Positions 12,692 through 20,416 are shown, counted from the first letter of the stretch. The stretch is DNA of 21,876 nucleotides from a virus (IMGVR_UViG_3300042197_001133:1-21876); one strand, 5' to 3'. The notes: generated by a model from the letters alone, not told the origin. Translations and numbers: made by a program.

Positions 12692-13345
12692 ATGAAACAA
12701 AAAACAGAACAAGAATTAAAAGCAAATTACGAAAAGTTTATCAAAATCCTAGAAAAGTACTTCACAGGAGAAAGATTAGAAAAACTTCTTCATATGTATT
12801 CTGAATCAGAATTAGGTGGTAACCTTATGATTTCACCAGCTTCTGGTAATTTAAATTTCCATAATGCATATCCAGGTGGTTATATCGACCATATTTTTAA
12901 TGTTTGTAAGAACGCACTTGCTGTGAAAAATCTATTTACATCACAAGGTGGTGAGCCTGATTTTACAGATGAAGAATTAATTTTCGTAGCATTACATCAT
13001 GATTTAGGTAAGTTAGGAACCAAAGAAGAATTACATTACCATCCTAATGAATCAGATTGGCATATAAAAAATAAAGGTGAGGTATATACTAGAAATAGTA
13101 AGAACTCATATATGGCAATTACTGATAGAACTTTCTTCTTACTTAATAGGTATGGTATTCAGTATAATGAAAATGAATACTTTGGTATTAAACTTACAGA
13201 TGGTATGTATGATGAGGATAATGTAAAATACTATAAAGTATTCGATGTATCCAAGTATCTTAAATCAAACATTCAGTATATAATGCATTGGGCAGACCAT
13301 ATGAGTACTATTATTGAAAGACAAAATTACAATAAATCTAAATAA
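12692..13345 (+). CDS. HD-domain metal-dependent phosphohydrolase, 217 aa
   Basis: HD proteins hydrolyse phosphoesters, usually nucleotides, with His/Asp-bound metals. The metal ligands are readable: H67 (GGYIDHIFNVC), the H103-D104 doublet (LHHDLGKLG, 101-109) and the late D202 (MHWADHMS). A predicted helical N-terminus of about 50 residues precedes them. A His-rich insert (ELHYHPNESDWH, about 113-124) may add substrate or metal contacts. Phages commonly carry such enzymes for nucleotide turnover, but a signalling-nucleotide role cannot be excluded. It has its own strong promoter and is followed by the palindromes that precede Hsp20. Confidence 0.8.
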   Translation: MKQKTEQELKANYEKFIKILEKYFTGERLEKLLHMYSESELGGNLMISPASGNLNFHNAYPGGYIDHIFNVCKNALAVKNLFTSQGGEPDFTDEELIFVALHHDLGKLGTKEELHYHPNESDWHIKNKGEVYTRNSKNSYMAITDRTFFLLNRYGIQYNENEYFGIKLTDGMYDEDNVKYYKVFDVSKYLKSNIQYIMHWADHMSTIIERQNYNKSK

Positions 13346-13347
13346 TA

Positions 13348-13393
13348 CAGACATTGTGTCAGATATTTATTAAAGAATACTGACACTTTGTCA
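13348..13393. promoter_or_regulatory. Two TGACA/TGTCA palindromes before Hsp20 (candidate operator)
   Basis: GACA-TTG-TGTC (13350-13360) sits in an imperfect 15-bp palindrome, and TGACA-CTT-TGTCA (13381-13393) is a perfect 5-3-5 palindrome. Their centres are 32 bp apart, about three helical turns, so both would lie on the same face of DNA. The second ends 22 bases before the Hsp20 ATG. The position suggests a stress-response or repressor site. I recall similar TGACA/TGTCA elements near heat-shock genes in this host phylum but cannot verify it here. Confidence 0.6.
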
Positions 13394-13415
13394 TATTAAT
13401 TTGATTGGTATAATA

Positions 13416-13844
13416 ATGGATAGTATCAATCTAAATTATTTTAAAAACTTAAACAAATTAATTATGTACAATTCAGATTTAAAAAAATTAGTAAATTTAT
13501 TTAATTCTCCAAACTGGTACACTACCACAACTAATTACAATACATTTGTATCGGATTACGATGTAACGCAGTTGGAGGATGGTAAACAACAATTAACATT
13601 TAATGTGTTAGGGCATGATGTTAAAAACATTAAATTAGAAGTTACCGAAGATAAGGTAACAATTAAAGCAAAAAAGCAAGAAAGTAGTTCTCCATTAGTA
13701 CAGGACATCGATGTCACATTCAGTGTAGGCAAAGATTACGATGGAACTAAAACGGAGGCAAAATTCACTAATGGGTTACTTACTTTAACAATTGATAAGA
13801 AAGACGAAAGGAAATCAAAATCAATTTCCATTAAAGTTGATTAA
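13416..13844 (+). CDS. Small heat-shock protein, Hsp20 family, 142 aa
   Basis: Small heat-shock proteins form oligomers that hold unfolding proteins. The alpha-crystallin domain is visible from about residue 45, with alternating strands (QQLTFNVLGHDV, IKLEVTEDKVTIKAKK) and the hallmark NGLLTLTIDKK near residues 121-131 (A/F-x-N-G-L-L). An I-x-I motif (SISI) lies just before the end, as used for subunit contacts. The start is ATG 13416 rather than TTG 13401; a later ATG (MYNSDLKK) would give a 126-residue product, which would also fit. T4-like phages often carry one, where it aids virion assembly or stress survival. It is controlled by the palindromes upstream and ended by the hairpin at 13870. 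Confidence 0.9.
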   Translation: MDSINLNYFKNLNKLIMYNSDLKKLVNLFNSPNWYTTTTNYNTFVSDYDVTQLEDGKQQLTFNVLGHDVKNIKLEVTEDKVTIKAKKQESSSPLVQDIDVTFSVGKDYDGTKTEAKFTNGLLTLTIDKKDERKSKSISIKVD

Positions 13845-13867
13845 GTGAATTATTTTTTGTATATTTA
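13837..13867 (+). promoter_or_regulatory. Promoter (TTG-N20-TATATTTA) abutting a terminator
   Basis: TTG (13837-13839) lies in the last codons of Hsp20. Exactly 20 bases later comes TATATTTA (13860-13867). The predicted start of transcription falls within the 5' arm of the terminator stem at 13870-13899. RNAs started here would lack part of the hairpin and could pass it, supplying the genes from 13914. Confidence 0.55.
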
Positions 13868-13869
13868 TA

Positions 13870-13899
13870 GGTGGTGAGATTAACTTACCACCTTTTTTT
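13870..13899 (+). terminator. Strong Rho-independent terminator after Hsp20
   Basis: GGTGGTGAG (13870-13878) pairs with CTTACCACC (13884-13892) through nine pairs, one a G-U wobble, around the loop ATTAA, followed by T7 (13893-13899). It ends Hsp20 mRNA. Confidence 0.9.
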
Positions 13900-13913
13900 A
13901 TTTAAAAATACTT

Positions 13914-14096
13914 ATGATTATGATATACGACGAAAAAATTAAAAATCTATTGGAATCCATTGATGGTAAATTGAGAATTTTACAGAATGGAATTAGTGGT
14001 GCTCAACATTTATCACCATCTGAAGCACATACTACATTGGCAGATGCTAGAATATTACTAGAGCGTGTTGCAGAATTATCCAGAATAAATCGATAA
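13914..14096 (+). CDS. Small helical protein, 60 aa
   Basis: I do not recognise this protein. The frame has two close ATGs (13914 and 13920); MIMIYDEKIKNLLESIDGKL is the longer form. It is predicted to be two amphipathic helices joined by a Gly/Ser/His stretch (NGISGAQHLSPSEAH, about 25-39), and the second helix ends ELSRINR. It lies one base before the membrane-protein gene, and after the promoter/terminator pair, so it is probably co-transcribed with that gene. It may be a small partner of it. Confidence 0.65.
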   Translation: MIMIYDEKIKNLLESIDGKLRILQNGISGAQHLSPSEAHTTLADARILLERVAELSRINR

Positions 14097-14097
14097 T

Positions 14098-15180
14098 ATG
14101 AATTGGTTAAAAGTATTAGTGGGGTTATCTGCTATTATTATAGCCGGATGTGCTGCTTATTTCTCTGTAACTGGATTAGGTGTTCTTTTTGCAGGAGCAT
14201 CTACATCTGTTATAGTGATGGCATCCTCGTTGGAGTTAGCTAAATTAGTTGCTGCAACATATTTAAAACAAAAATGGGATGTAATCGGTGGATTTAACAA
14301 ATGGTATCTTACACTTTCAGTAGGAGTCCTTATGTTAATCACCTCCGCAGGTATTTTTGGATACCTTTCTAATGCTTTTCAGGCACAATCTCTTCAGTTA
14401 CAACAGGTAGATAGAGAAATTGAAGTTCATCAAACTAAAATTGACCAAAACACTGCTCAAATCACTCAACTTTCTACTCAAATTAGTGAATTTAATACCA
14501 ATCAAGGTAAAATTATCGATGGAGGTACGGTAAATTCTCGTTTACTGCGTTCAATTGATGCTAGAGATAAAGAAATCAGTAAAATTAATGATAAAATTTC
14601 AATTTTACAAGAAAAAAATGCAGCCGAAACCGAAAAAATTAACGAAATTAAGGTTACTAACCTAGATTTAGAGAAAGAAGTGGGTGGATTTCGATTTGTA
14701 GCAGAGGCATTTGATATAGAATTGAAAAATGTAGTAAAATTCTTCATATTTTTGATTGTAATTGTGTTTGACCCACTCGCAGTTGCTCTAATTATCGCAT
14801 TTAACGGATTAATTTCTGATAAAAAAGAAAAAGAATACGAAGTATACGGTGATAAAGAAAAACAAAGAGAACTTCTTAAAGAAATCATACAAGCAGATGA
14901 GAAAGATGGTTTGTATGATGATTGGGATGTAACTTTGAACGACGGATTGGAAGATAAACCAACGGTAAATGAAGATATAGTAGAAAATCCCCCTAAAGAA
15001 GAAGAAGAATTACCGAATTTAAAATGGGAAGAGTATATGCATCCCGAATTTCCATGGAATAATCGTAAATTGTGGATAAATAATCCAAAAGCGGTAAATT
15101 ATTGGTTAAATACTAAAAAAGGGAGTGTTAGAGATTTAGCTAGATTTCGTACAGAGGATGAAAATATCAAAGTTTACTAA
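14098..15180 (+). CDS. Membrane protein with periplasmic or cytoplasmic coiled coil, 360 aa
   Basis: Three hydrophobic helices near the N-terminus (about 4-22, 27-55, 70-92) are followed by a long heptad-type coiled coil (about 95-195; LQQVDREIEVHQTKID and on). A fourth helix (about 212-238, FFIFLIVIVFDPLAVALIIA) comes next, then a soluble acidic tail of about 120 residues with an aromatic block (PEFPWNNRKLWINNPKAVNYW). I do not recognise a named family. Such proteins may anchor a complex at the inner membrane during infection; a lysis or superinfection role is possible but unsupported. It follows the 60-aa gene by one base, and a new promoter follows. Confidence 0.75.
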   Translation: MNWLKVLVGLSAIIIAGCAAYFSVTGLGVLFAGASTSVIVMASSLELAKLVAATYLKQKWDVIGGFNKWYLTLSVGVLMLITSAGIFGYLSNAFQAQSLQLQQVDREIEVHQTKIDQNTAQITQLSTQISEFNTNQGKIIDGGTVNSRLLRSIDARDKEISKINDKISILQEKNAAETEKINEIKVTNLDLEKEVGGFRFVAEAFDIELKNVVKFFIFLIVIVFDPLAVALIIAFNGLISDKKEKEYEVYGDKEKQRELLKEIIQADEKDGLYDDWDVTLNDGLEDKPTVNEDIVENPPKEEEELPNLKWEEYMHPEFPWNNRKLWINNPKAVNYWLNTKKGSVRDLARFRTEDENIKVY

Positions 15181-15184
15181 ACGC

Positions 15185-15215
15185 TTGTAAATACGAAATA
15201 ATTTTCTTATATTTA
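15185..15215 (+). promoter_or_regulatory. Promoter (TTG-N20-TATATTTA) directly before uvsE
   Basis: TTG (15185-15187), exactly 20 bases, TATATTTA (15208-15215). The ATG of the next gene is only five bases after the -7 box, so the mRNA from this promoter would have almost no leader. Confidence 0.55.
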
Positions 15216-15219
15216 ACAT

Positions 15220-16119
15220 ATGAATATAGGATATGCATGTATTAATATGACCGTAGGTAAGAAAATTACCACTAATCGTACAATGGTCAAAAAAACCTTC
15301 AATCAAAAAGGTTTAGATTACGTTTCCGAACTTGCATTGCTCAATGCAAAGGATGTTATTAAGATTTTAGAGTGGAATAGGATGAATGGTATTAAGTTCT
15401 TCCGTCTTTCATCTACTATCATTCCGTGGGGTGATAATTTCGACATTACTCAATTAAAGGATTACAAAGAAATCAAATCAGAGCTTAAAAAAGCAGGTGA
15501 TTTTGCTAAATTTCATAATATCCGTATTAATTCACATCCAGGTCCATTTAATGTATTACCATCTCCAAACGAAGAAGTTATTCAAAAGACTTTTGCCGAT
15601 TTGGAACTACATGGTAAGATTTTTGATATGATGGGTTTATCACAAACACATTACAACAATATAAATATCCATTGTAATGGTGTCTACGGAGATAAAAAGT
15701 CTGCAATGGATAGATTGATACAAAACTTCAAAAGACTCTCTCCAAGCGTACAAAAACGATTGACATTGGAGAATGATGATAAAGCATCTATGTACTCTGT
15801 TAAAGATTTGATGTATATCCACGAACATACTGGTATTCCTATTGTTTTTGATTATCATCACCACCAATTTTGTACAGGTGGACTCACTGAAGAAGAAGCA
15901 CTTAAATTAGCAGCAACTACTTGGCCTAAAGGTATCAGACAAGAAGTTCATTACTCTGAATCAAAGGCATTACATGAAAACAACCCAAAAGAAAAACCGC
16001 AAGCACATTCCTATCTTATTAATGCCCTCCCCAATACATACGAGTTGGATTTGGACATTATGGTTGAAGCAAAAGGAAAAGAATTAGCAATTTTACCTTT
16101 TATAAAAATAATGTTATGA
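15220..16119 (+). CDS. uvsE: UV-damage endonuclease, UvsE/UVDE family
   Basis: UvsE nicks DNA 5' of UV photoproducts and so starts repair independent of light. The TIM-barrel metal ligands can be followed in order: H106 (SHPGPFNVL), H151 (NIHCNGV), E184 (LENDD), D211 and H214 (FDYHHH), H244 (EVHYSESK), H263 and E283 (MVEAKGKE). They match the family in order and closely in spacing. The N-terminus MNIGYACINM is the usual family start, which fixes the ATG at 15220. The length of 299 aa is normal. It overlaps the next gene by four bases (ATGA). It may protect phage DNA in sunlit water, an inference from function. Confidence 0.93.
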   Translation: MNIGYACINMTVGKKITTNRTMVKKTFNQKGLDYVSELALLNAKDVIKILEWNRMNGIKFFRLSSTIIPWGDNFDITQLKDYKEIKSELKKAGDFAKFHNIRINSHPGPFNVLPSPNEEVIQKTFADLELHGKIFDMMGLSQTHYNNINIHCNGVYGDKKSAMDRLIQNFKRLSPSVQKRLTLENDDKASMYSVKDLMYIHEHTGIPIVFDYHHHQFCTGGLTEEEALKLAATTWPKGIRQEVHYSESKALHENNPKEKPQAHSYLINALPNTYELDLDIMVEAKGKELAILPFIKIML

Positions 16120-16481
16120 AAAAATACGCACTATACATCGGAAGATGGCAGAATTGGCACAAAGGACACGAATGGTTAATCAATCAACAATTACAAAAAG
16201 GAAAAAATGTTTGGGTGGCAATTAGAGATGTTCCAACAGATGAGAATAATCCAAAAACTGCTCAACAGGTTATGATAGATTTAACTAAAGAATCTTTTTT
16301 TATTGATAATTGGGATAAAATTCATATATCAATTATTCCTGATATTGAATCAGTAAATTACGGTAGAGGAGTAGGATATGATGTAATTTATCACGAACCA
16401 CCTACAAATATAGCCGAAATTAGTGGAACTGCAATCAGAAATGGAGAAATAGATGCCACAGGTAAAAAGACACATAGCTAA
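16116..16481 (+). CDS. Nucleotidyltransferase, HxGH/ISGT class, 121 aa
   Basis: These enzymes transfer AMP or CMP from the triphosphate to a small acceptor. GRWQNWHKGHEWLI (9-22) carries the H15-x2-H18 nucleotide-binding motif, and ISGTAIR (102-108) is the second signature. NYGRGVGYDV (81-90) lies between them. The signature class includes NMN adenylyltransferases and ATP-sulfurylase-like domains, and I cannot tell which it is. The protein is short, about a single domain with a clipped C-terminus. It is coupled to uvsE (ATGA) and overlaps by 29 bases the DUF2061 gene, a family often near sulfate-activation genes in hosts of this phylum (from memory). Confidence 0.75.
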   Translation: MKKYALYIGRWQNWHKGHEWLINQQLQKGKNVWVAIRDVPTDENNPKTAQQVMIDLTKESFFIDNWDKIHISIIPDIESVNYGRGVGYDVIYHEPPTNIAEISGTAIRNGEIDATGKKTHS

Positions 16482-16662
16482 AACCATCTCATACCGCATT
16501 GTAAGTACTTTAATTGGATTCTTAATAATGTGGTGGATAAGTGGTTCTATTAAAATAGGTGCTGCTTTTGGAGTGGTTGAATTAGTGTACAAACCAATAC
16601 AATACTTTATACATGAACGAATATGGTATAAATTTATAAAATACGGACTTAAAAATAAATAA
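16453..16662 (+). CDS. DUF2061 membrane protein, 69 aa
   Basis: The segment RHIAKTISYRIVSTLIGFLI (5-24) followed by a second hydrophobic helix and the end KPIQYFIHERIWYKF (47-61) is the DUF2061 pattern: two short membrane helices, Arg/Thr-rich first, with a closing HER(I/V)W. The family's function is not known; in host genomes it is often beside or fused to sulfate-activating enzymes (recalled, not checked). It starts inside the nucleotidyltransferase gene in another frame, which implies coupled expression, and is four bases from the deformylase gene. Confidence 0.8.
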   Translation: MPQVKRHIAKTISYRIVSTLIGFLIMWWISGSIKIGAAFGVVELVYKPIQYFIHERIWYKFIKYGLKNK

Positions 16663-16666
16663 AAAT

Positions 16667-17314
16667 ATGAAATTAATTACAGACAAAGCATCAAACGGAT
16701 TACAATCTAAAGAATTTAGTGAGTTTCTTTTAACACGCGTACCCAAAACCGAAATTACTGCTAAAGAAGCAGATGAATTAGAACAAACTCTGAAAGATGG
16801 ATTAAACGAATACCCAGGATTAGGTATATCTGCAACTCAATTGGGTATTAAAAAAAGAGCATGTTATATTAAATTTGGGTACGATGAAGATAGTAGAGAA
16901 CTATTTTTAGTGAATCCCGTTATTACAGAACGGTCTAAAGAAGGATTTCTTTTTTATGAAGGATGTTTATCCATTCCTAAAACCATTGAAAACCCATTAC
17001 GAACTATTAGGTCTTGTAAAATTAAAGTTCAAACTGATAATTTGGGAGAATTGGAATTTGAAATCAATCCAGAAGGAGATAAAGCTGATGAAAGAGTTTC
17101 AATTGAAACAATGATGACTGTTATCGTTCAGCATGAAATCGACCATTTAGATGGAATAACTATTAAAGATAGAGTTTATTCTACAACTATCGTAAAGAAA
17201 AATAATTATGGTAGAAATGATAAAATTGTAATGAAATCACCAGCAGGGGAACTAGTTGAGGTTAAATACAAAAAAGCAAATAATTATTTTTTACAAGGAT
17301 ATGAAATAGTGTAA
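16667..17314 (+). CDS. def: Peptide deformylase, 215 aa
   Basis: Peptide deformylase removes the formyl group from the first Met of new proteins. All three motifs are present: GLGISATQ (51-58, with Ser for the usual first Ala), EGCLS (98-102, C100 as metal ligand) and QHEIDHLDG (155-163, H156 and H160 as ligands, E157 catalytic). The stretch between motifs 2 and 3 is slightly longer than usual, and a C-terminal extension of about 40 residues follows the core. Phage copies are common in T4-like viruses of marine bacteria and are thought to keep late protein synthesis running. Confidence 0.95.
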   Translation: MKLITDKASNGLQSKEFSEFLLTRVPKTEITAKEADELEQTLKDGLNEYPGLGISATQLGIKKRACYIKFGYDEDSRELFLVNPVITERSKEGFLFYEGCLSIPKTIENPLRTIRSCKIKVQTDNLGELEFEINPEGDKADERVSIETMMTVIVQHEIDHLDGITIKDRVYSTTIVKKNNYGRNDKIVMKSPAGELVEVKYKKANNYFLQGYEIV

Positions 17315-17316
17315 TT

Positions 17317-17559
17317 ATGGAAATAGCTTTATTTATAATCACCATATTATTCGTATTATGTATTTACATTATTTTTAACTTATTAAAAAAGTTAGAAAAA
17401 TACGAAGAGTTTATAGAAATAGAAACTCAAAGAAACGAAGCATTACTGGAGGCATTACGACAAATTGACAGTCGTGAAATGTTTGAGAAGGATGATGAAG
17501 TAGGTTCTATATTTTACCAAATAAAAGAAACTATCGAAAGATTCAAACAATTCAATTAA
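17317..17559 (+). CDS. Small N-anchored membrane protein, 80 aa
   Basis: One hydrophobic helix at the N-terminus (MEIALFIITILFVLCIYIIF, 1-20) is followed by a charged helical domain with heptad-like spacing (about 23-80), probably a coiled coil on the cytoplasmic side. It is not cleaved by an obvious signal peptidase site. I recognise no family. It lies between deformylase (two bases before it) and the sigma factor (one base after it), so it is coupled to both. Confidence 0.65.
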   Translation: MEIALFIITILFVLCIYIIFNLLKKLEKYEEFIEIETQRNEALLEALRQIDSREMFEKDDEVGSIFYQIKETIERFKQFN

Positions 17560-17560
17560 A

Positions 17561-18250
17561 ATGCCTAGAAAAGCCAAAAATAAACAATACTTCACATCAG
17601 ACACAGAACAAGCTATTATAGAATATAATCTATCGGATAATCAGAGTGTTAAAGATTTATTATATAGAGATAGAATCAAACCCGCATTTGATAAACTTGC
17701 CGAAATAGTTTATAACAAATGGAAGTTTTCATATTTTGATGATGACCCACAGGATGTGATGTGTGAAGTAGTTGCTTTTATGATTGAGAAAATTCATATG
17801 TATAAAAATGGAAAGGGTAAAGCCTTTTCGTATTTCACAATTGTTGCTAGGAATTACCTTATTTTAAATAATAACGCAAATTACAAAAGATACAAAGATA
17901 CCGATATAATATCCGCAATGCCAGACCATTGGGATACTGAAAACAATTTTACAGAAGAAGTTCGTAATGATGACCATAGAACTTTTAATGTAGTAATGTT
18001 AAACTATTGGGATAAACATTTAGAAAACTTCTTTCCTAAAAAAAGAGATTTACAAATAGCAGATTCCGTATTGGAATTATTTAGAAGAGCAGAATACATA
18101 GAAAATTTTAATAAAAAATCATTATATCTACTTATTAGAGAAATGACAGGACACCCAACTCATTATATTACTAAAGTTGTTAATAAGATGAGAGAAAGAC
18201 AAATGGAACTATATAATGAGTTCGAAAGAGATGGTGACATAAAAATTTAA
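17561..18250 (+). CDS. Late-transcription sigma factor, gp55-like, 229 aa
   Basis: In T4, gp55 replaces the host sigma factor and directs RNA polymerase to late promoters. Here residues about 40-110 look like sigma region 2: DDPQDVMCEVVAFMIEKIHM (61-80), then GKAFSYFTIVARNYLI (86-101) with the typical F-x-Y-x3-(I/V)ARN helix. The C-terminal part (about 185-222, LYLLIREMTGHPTHYITKVV) looks like a helix-turn-helix of region 4 type. It is longer than T4 gp55 (185 aa). It is in an operon with deformylase and the carbamoyltransferase. The family is a pattern match; the promoter it reads is not known, and no T4-type late box could be supported here. Confidence 0.7.
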   Translation: MPRKAKNKQYFTSDTEQAIIEYNLSDNQSVKDLLYRDRIKPAFDKLAEIVYNKWKFSYFDDDPQDVMCEVVAFMIEKIHMYKNGKGKAFSYFTIVARNYLILNNNANYKRYKDTDIISAMPDHWDTENNFTEEVRNDDHRTFNVVMLNYWDKHLENFFPKKRDLQIADSVLELFRRAEYIENFNKKSLYLLIREMTGHPTHYITKVVNKMRERQMELYNEFERDGDIKI

Positions 18251-18254
18251 GATT

Positions 18255-19952
18255 ATGATTCAATTAGGTTTATCAGCATTTTACCATGATTCAGCAGCGG
18301 CATTAGTCATAGATGGTAAAGTAGTATTTGCAATAGAAGAAGAGAAGTTGTCGGGTATAAAGCACGACAACTCTTTTCCATTAAAGGCCATAGAAGCATG
18401 TCTATCTTATGCACAAATTACAATAGGTGAAGTTGATATGGTGTGCTGGTATGAAGTACCAAATATCAAATATGATAGAGTTAGTAAAACATTAGGAAAG
18501 AGATGGATTAAGTATTTCAAAACTTGGAATAAATTTAAAAAAGAATTTAAAGCAACTGAAGGTAATTTAAAAAAATATATAAAAGACGCTATTGGATATG
18601 ATGGAGTAATCACATTTACAAAACATCATTTATCACATTTAGCCTTATCTTTTTATACATCACCATTTGATAAAGCTATTGGAATTTCAATTGATGGAGT
18701 TGGTGAATGGGATACAATATCCATTGCGGAATGCAATTCAAATGGTATTATTGAAATTAAAACAGTCAAATTCCCAAATTCATTGGGATTAGTATATTCA
18801 ACTATAACTTCATATTTGGGATTTAAACCAAATAGTGGTGAGTACAAAGTAATGGGGTTGGCTCCATACGGAGATTCTTCAAAATATAACGAATTATTTG
18901 ATACATTCGTATCGTTAGATACGGTTAATTTGGTTGATATAAATCAGAAGTATTTTACATGGGAGTATTCTAATACGGATATGTTTACATTGGATTTGGT
19001 TAAATTGATAGGATTTGAACCACGAGAACCTGAATCTAAATTAGAACAACATCATATGGATTTAGCTGCTGCTTTACAACGATGGTATGAGAGATGTTTG
19101 TATTATATTATCAATAACTCATGCAGTCATTCCGATAATTCAAATCTAGTATTAGGTGGAGGATGTGCATATAATGGAACTGCCAATGGTAAAATAAAAA
19201 AACATTGTGCAATAAAAAATGTTTGGATTCCATATGCACCATCCGATGCAGGTTCTGCAATTGGAGCATGTTTATATGTTTGGCATGATGTAATTGGAAA
19301 TCCTAAAGTAAAAGGTGGTGATAATCAATCCCCATATTTAGGACCCGAATTTAATAAAGAATATGTATTAAATATTATAGATAGAATCGGTGATATATCG
19401 TTTAAATACTATAAAAATTCAGATGAGTTATTAAATAAAACCGCAGAGTTAATCAATGAAGGTAATATCATAGGATGGTTTCAAGGTAGAACTGAATTTG
19501 GTGCAAGAGCATTGGGTAATCGTTCTATTTTAGCAAATCCACATTTACCAGATGTTAGAGATAAGATAAATAAAGTTGTTAAAAAAAGAGAAATGTTTAG
19601 ACCATTTGCTCCATCGGTAACTCACGAAGATTATCAACAATACTTTAAATCGGAAGAAGATGTTCCATACATGAATCAGGTTGTACAAGTAATTTCCGAA
19701 ATACCAATTCCATCTGTAACTCATGTAGATAATAGTGCACGAATTCAAACGGTAAAAAGTGAACAAAATCCTCTATATTATGAATTGTTAAAAGCATTTG
19801 AAAAAGTAAGTGGAACACCTATACTATTGAATACATCTTTTAATTTAAGAGGACAAACAATGGTTAATGACCCGTACACTGCGGTTAACACATTTAAAAA
19901 TTGTGACATGGATTATTTAGTTATTGGGAATTACATAATAAGTAAGATATAA
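18255..19952 (+). CDS. Carbamoyltransferase, NodU/TobZ family, 565 aa
   Basis: This family transfers a carbamoyl group from carbamoyl phosphate, through carbamoyl-AMP, to a hydroxyl of a sugar or natural product. The Kae1-like part shows AIEEEKLSGIKHD (26-38), the metal/nucleotide motif HHLSH (124-128) and DGVGEWDT (147-154), then GGGCAYNGTANGK and PYAPSDAGSAIG. The YrdC-like second part carries GWFQGRTEFGARALGNRS (407-424) and KREMFRPFAPSV. All parts are intact and the length is normal. Copies occur in T4-like cyanophages, where the target is not known. In this phage a capsular or virion glycan is a sensible guess. It starts four bases after the sigma gene. Confidence 0.93.
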   Translation: MIQLGLSAFYHDSAAALVIDGKVVFAIEEEKLSGIKHDNSFPLKAIEACLSYAQITIGEVDMVCWYEVPNIKYDRVSKTLGKRWIKYFKTWNKFKKEFKATEGNLKKYIKDAIGYDGVITFTKHHLSHLALSFYTSPFDKAIGISIDGVGEWDTISIAECNSNGIIEIKTVKFPNSLGLVYSTITSYLGFKPNSGEYKVMGLAPYGDSSKYNELFDTFVSLDTVNLVDINQKYFTWEYSNTDMFTLDLVKLIGFEPREPESKLEQHHMDLAAALQRWYERCLYYIINNSCSHSDNSNLVLGGGCAYNGTANGKIKKHCAIKNVWIPYAPSDAGSAIGACLYVWHDVIGNPKVKGGDNQSPYLGPEFNKEYVLNIIDRIGDISFKYYKNSDELLNKTAELINEGNIIGWFQGRTEFGARALGNRSILANPHLPDVRDKINKVVKKREMFRPFAPSVTHEDYQQYFKSEEDVPYMNQVVQVISEIPIPSVTHVDNSARIQTVKSEQNPLYYELLKAFEKVSGTPILLNTSFNLRGQTMVNDPYTAVNTFKNCDMDYLVIGNYIISKI

Positions 19953-20011
19953 TACCAATACAATCTAATAAGTGAATAACTTTATAATTATATAGTAAAG
20001 AACAACATAAT

Positions 20012-20416
20012 ATGAGCGCAGAATTTCAATTATTTGATGGTAAAAACTTATCATCACTATTCAAAGATATTTACGATAATCAACAAGTAAAGAAGAAAAA
20101 CATTTCAGAAATGATTGAATCACTTCGTAAATTAATTAAGAGTGTAGGAGAAGCAACTGTCATAGCTCCCATTATTAGAGATTTAATCGATTCATCTATT
20201 AAGAATGATGACCATTTAATTAAATTGGCTACAATTGCACAAAGATTAGCCGCAGCAGAGACCAAAGGTATTGGAGAAGATGGTTGGTTAAGTGAATACG
20301 AAAAGGCACAACTATTAACGGAATTGGAAGATACTGTTAATGAGATTGATAAAAAAAATGATGAGAAGTTATTAGATATTCAAGTTGAAATTGAAGAAAT
20401 AAAAACTAAATTATAA
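20012..20416 (+). CDS. Helical hypothetical protein near the baseplate genes, 134 aa
   Basis: The protein is predicted to be almost all helix. It begins MSAEFQLFDGKNLSSLFKDI, a start I associate with a conserved but unnamed protein next to baseplate genes in T4-like phages of marine bacteria. The C-terminal third (about 95-134) has heptad-like charge spacing (coiled coil). There are no Cys or membrane segments. Its stop overlaps the ATG of the gp5-like gene (TAATG), so it is coupled to the hub. It may be a chaperone or small structural partner; this is inference from position. No clear promoter was found in the 59 bases before it. Confidence 0.7.
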   Translation: MSAEFQLFDGKNLSSLFKDIYDNQQVKKKNISEMIESLRKLIKSVGEATVIAPIIRDLIDSSIKNDDHLIKLATIAQRLAAAETKGIGEDGWLSEYEKAQLLTELEDTVNEIDKKNDEKLLDIQVEIEEIKTKL

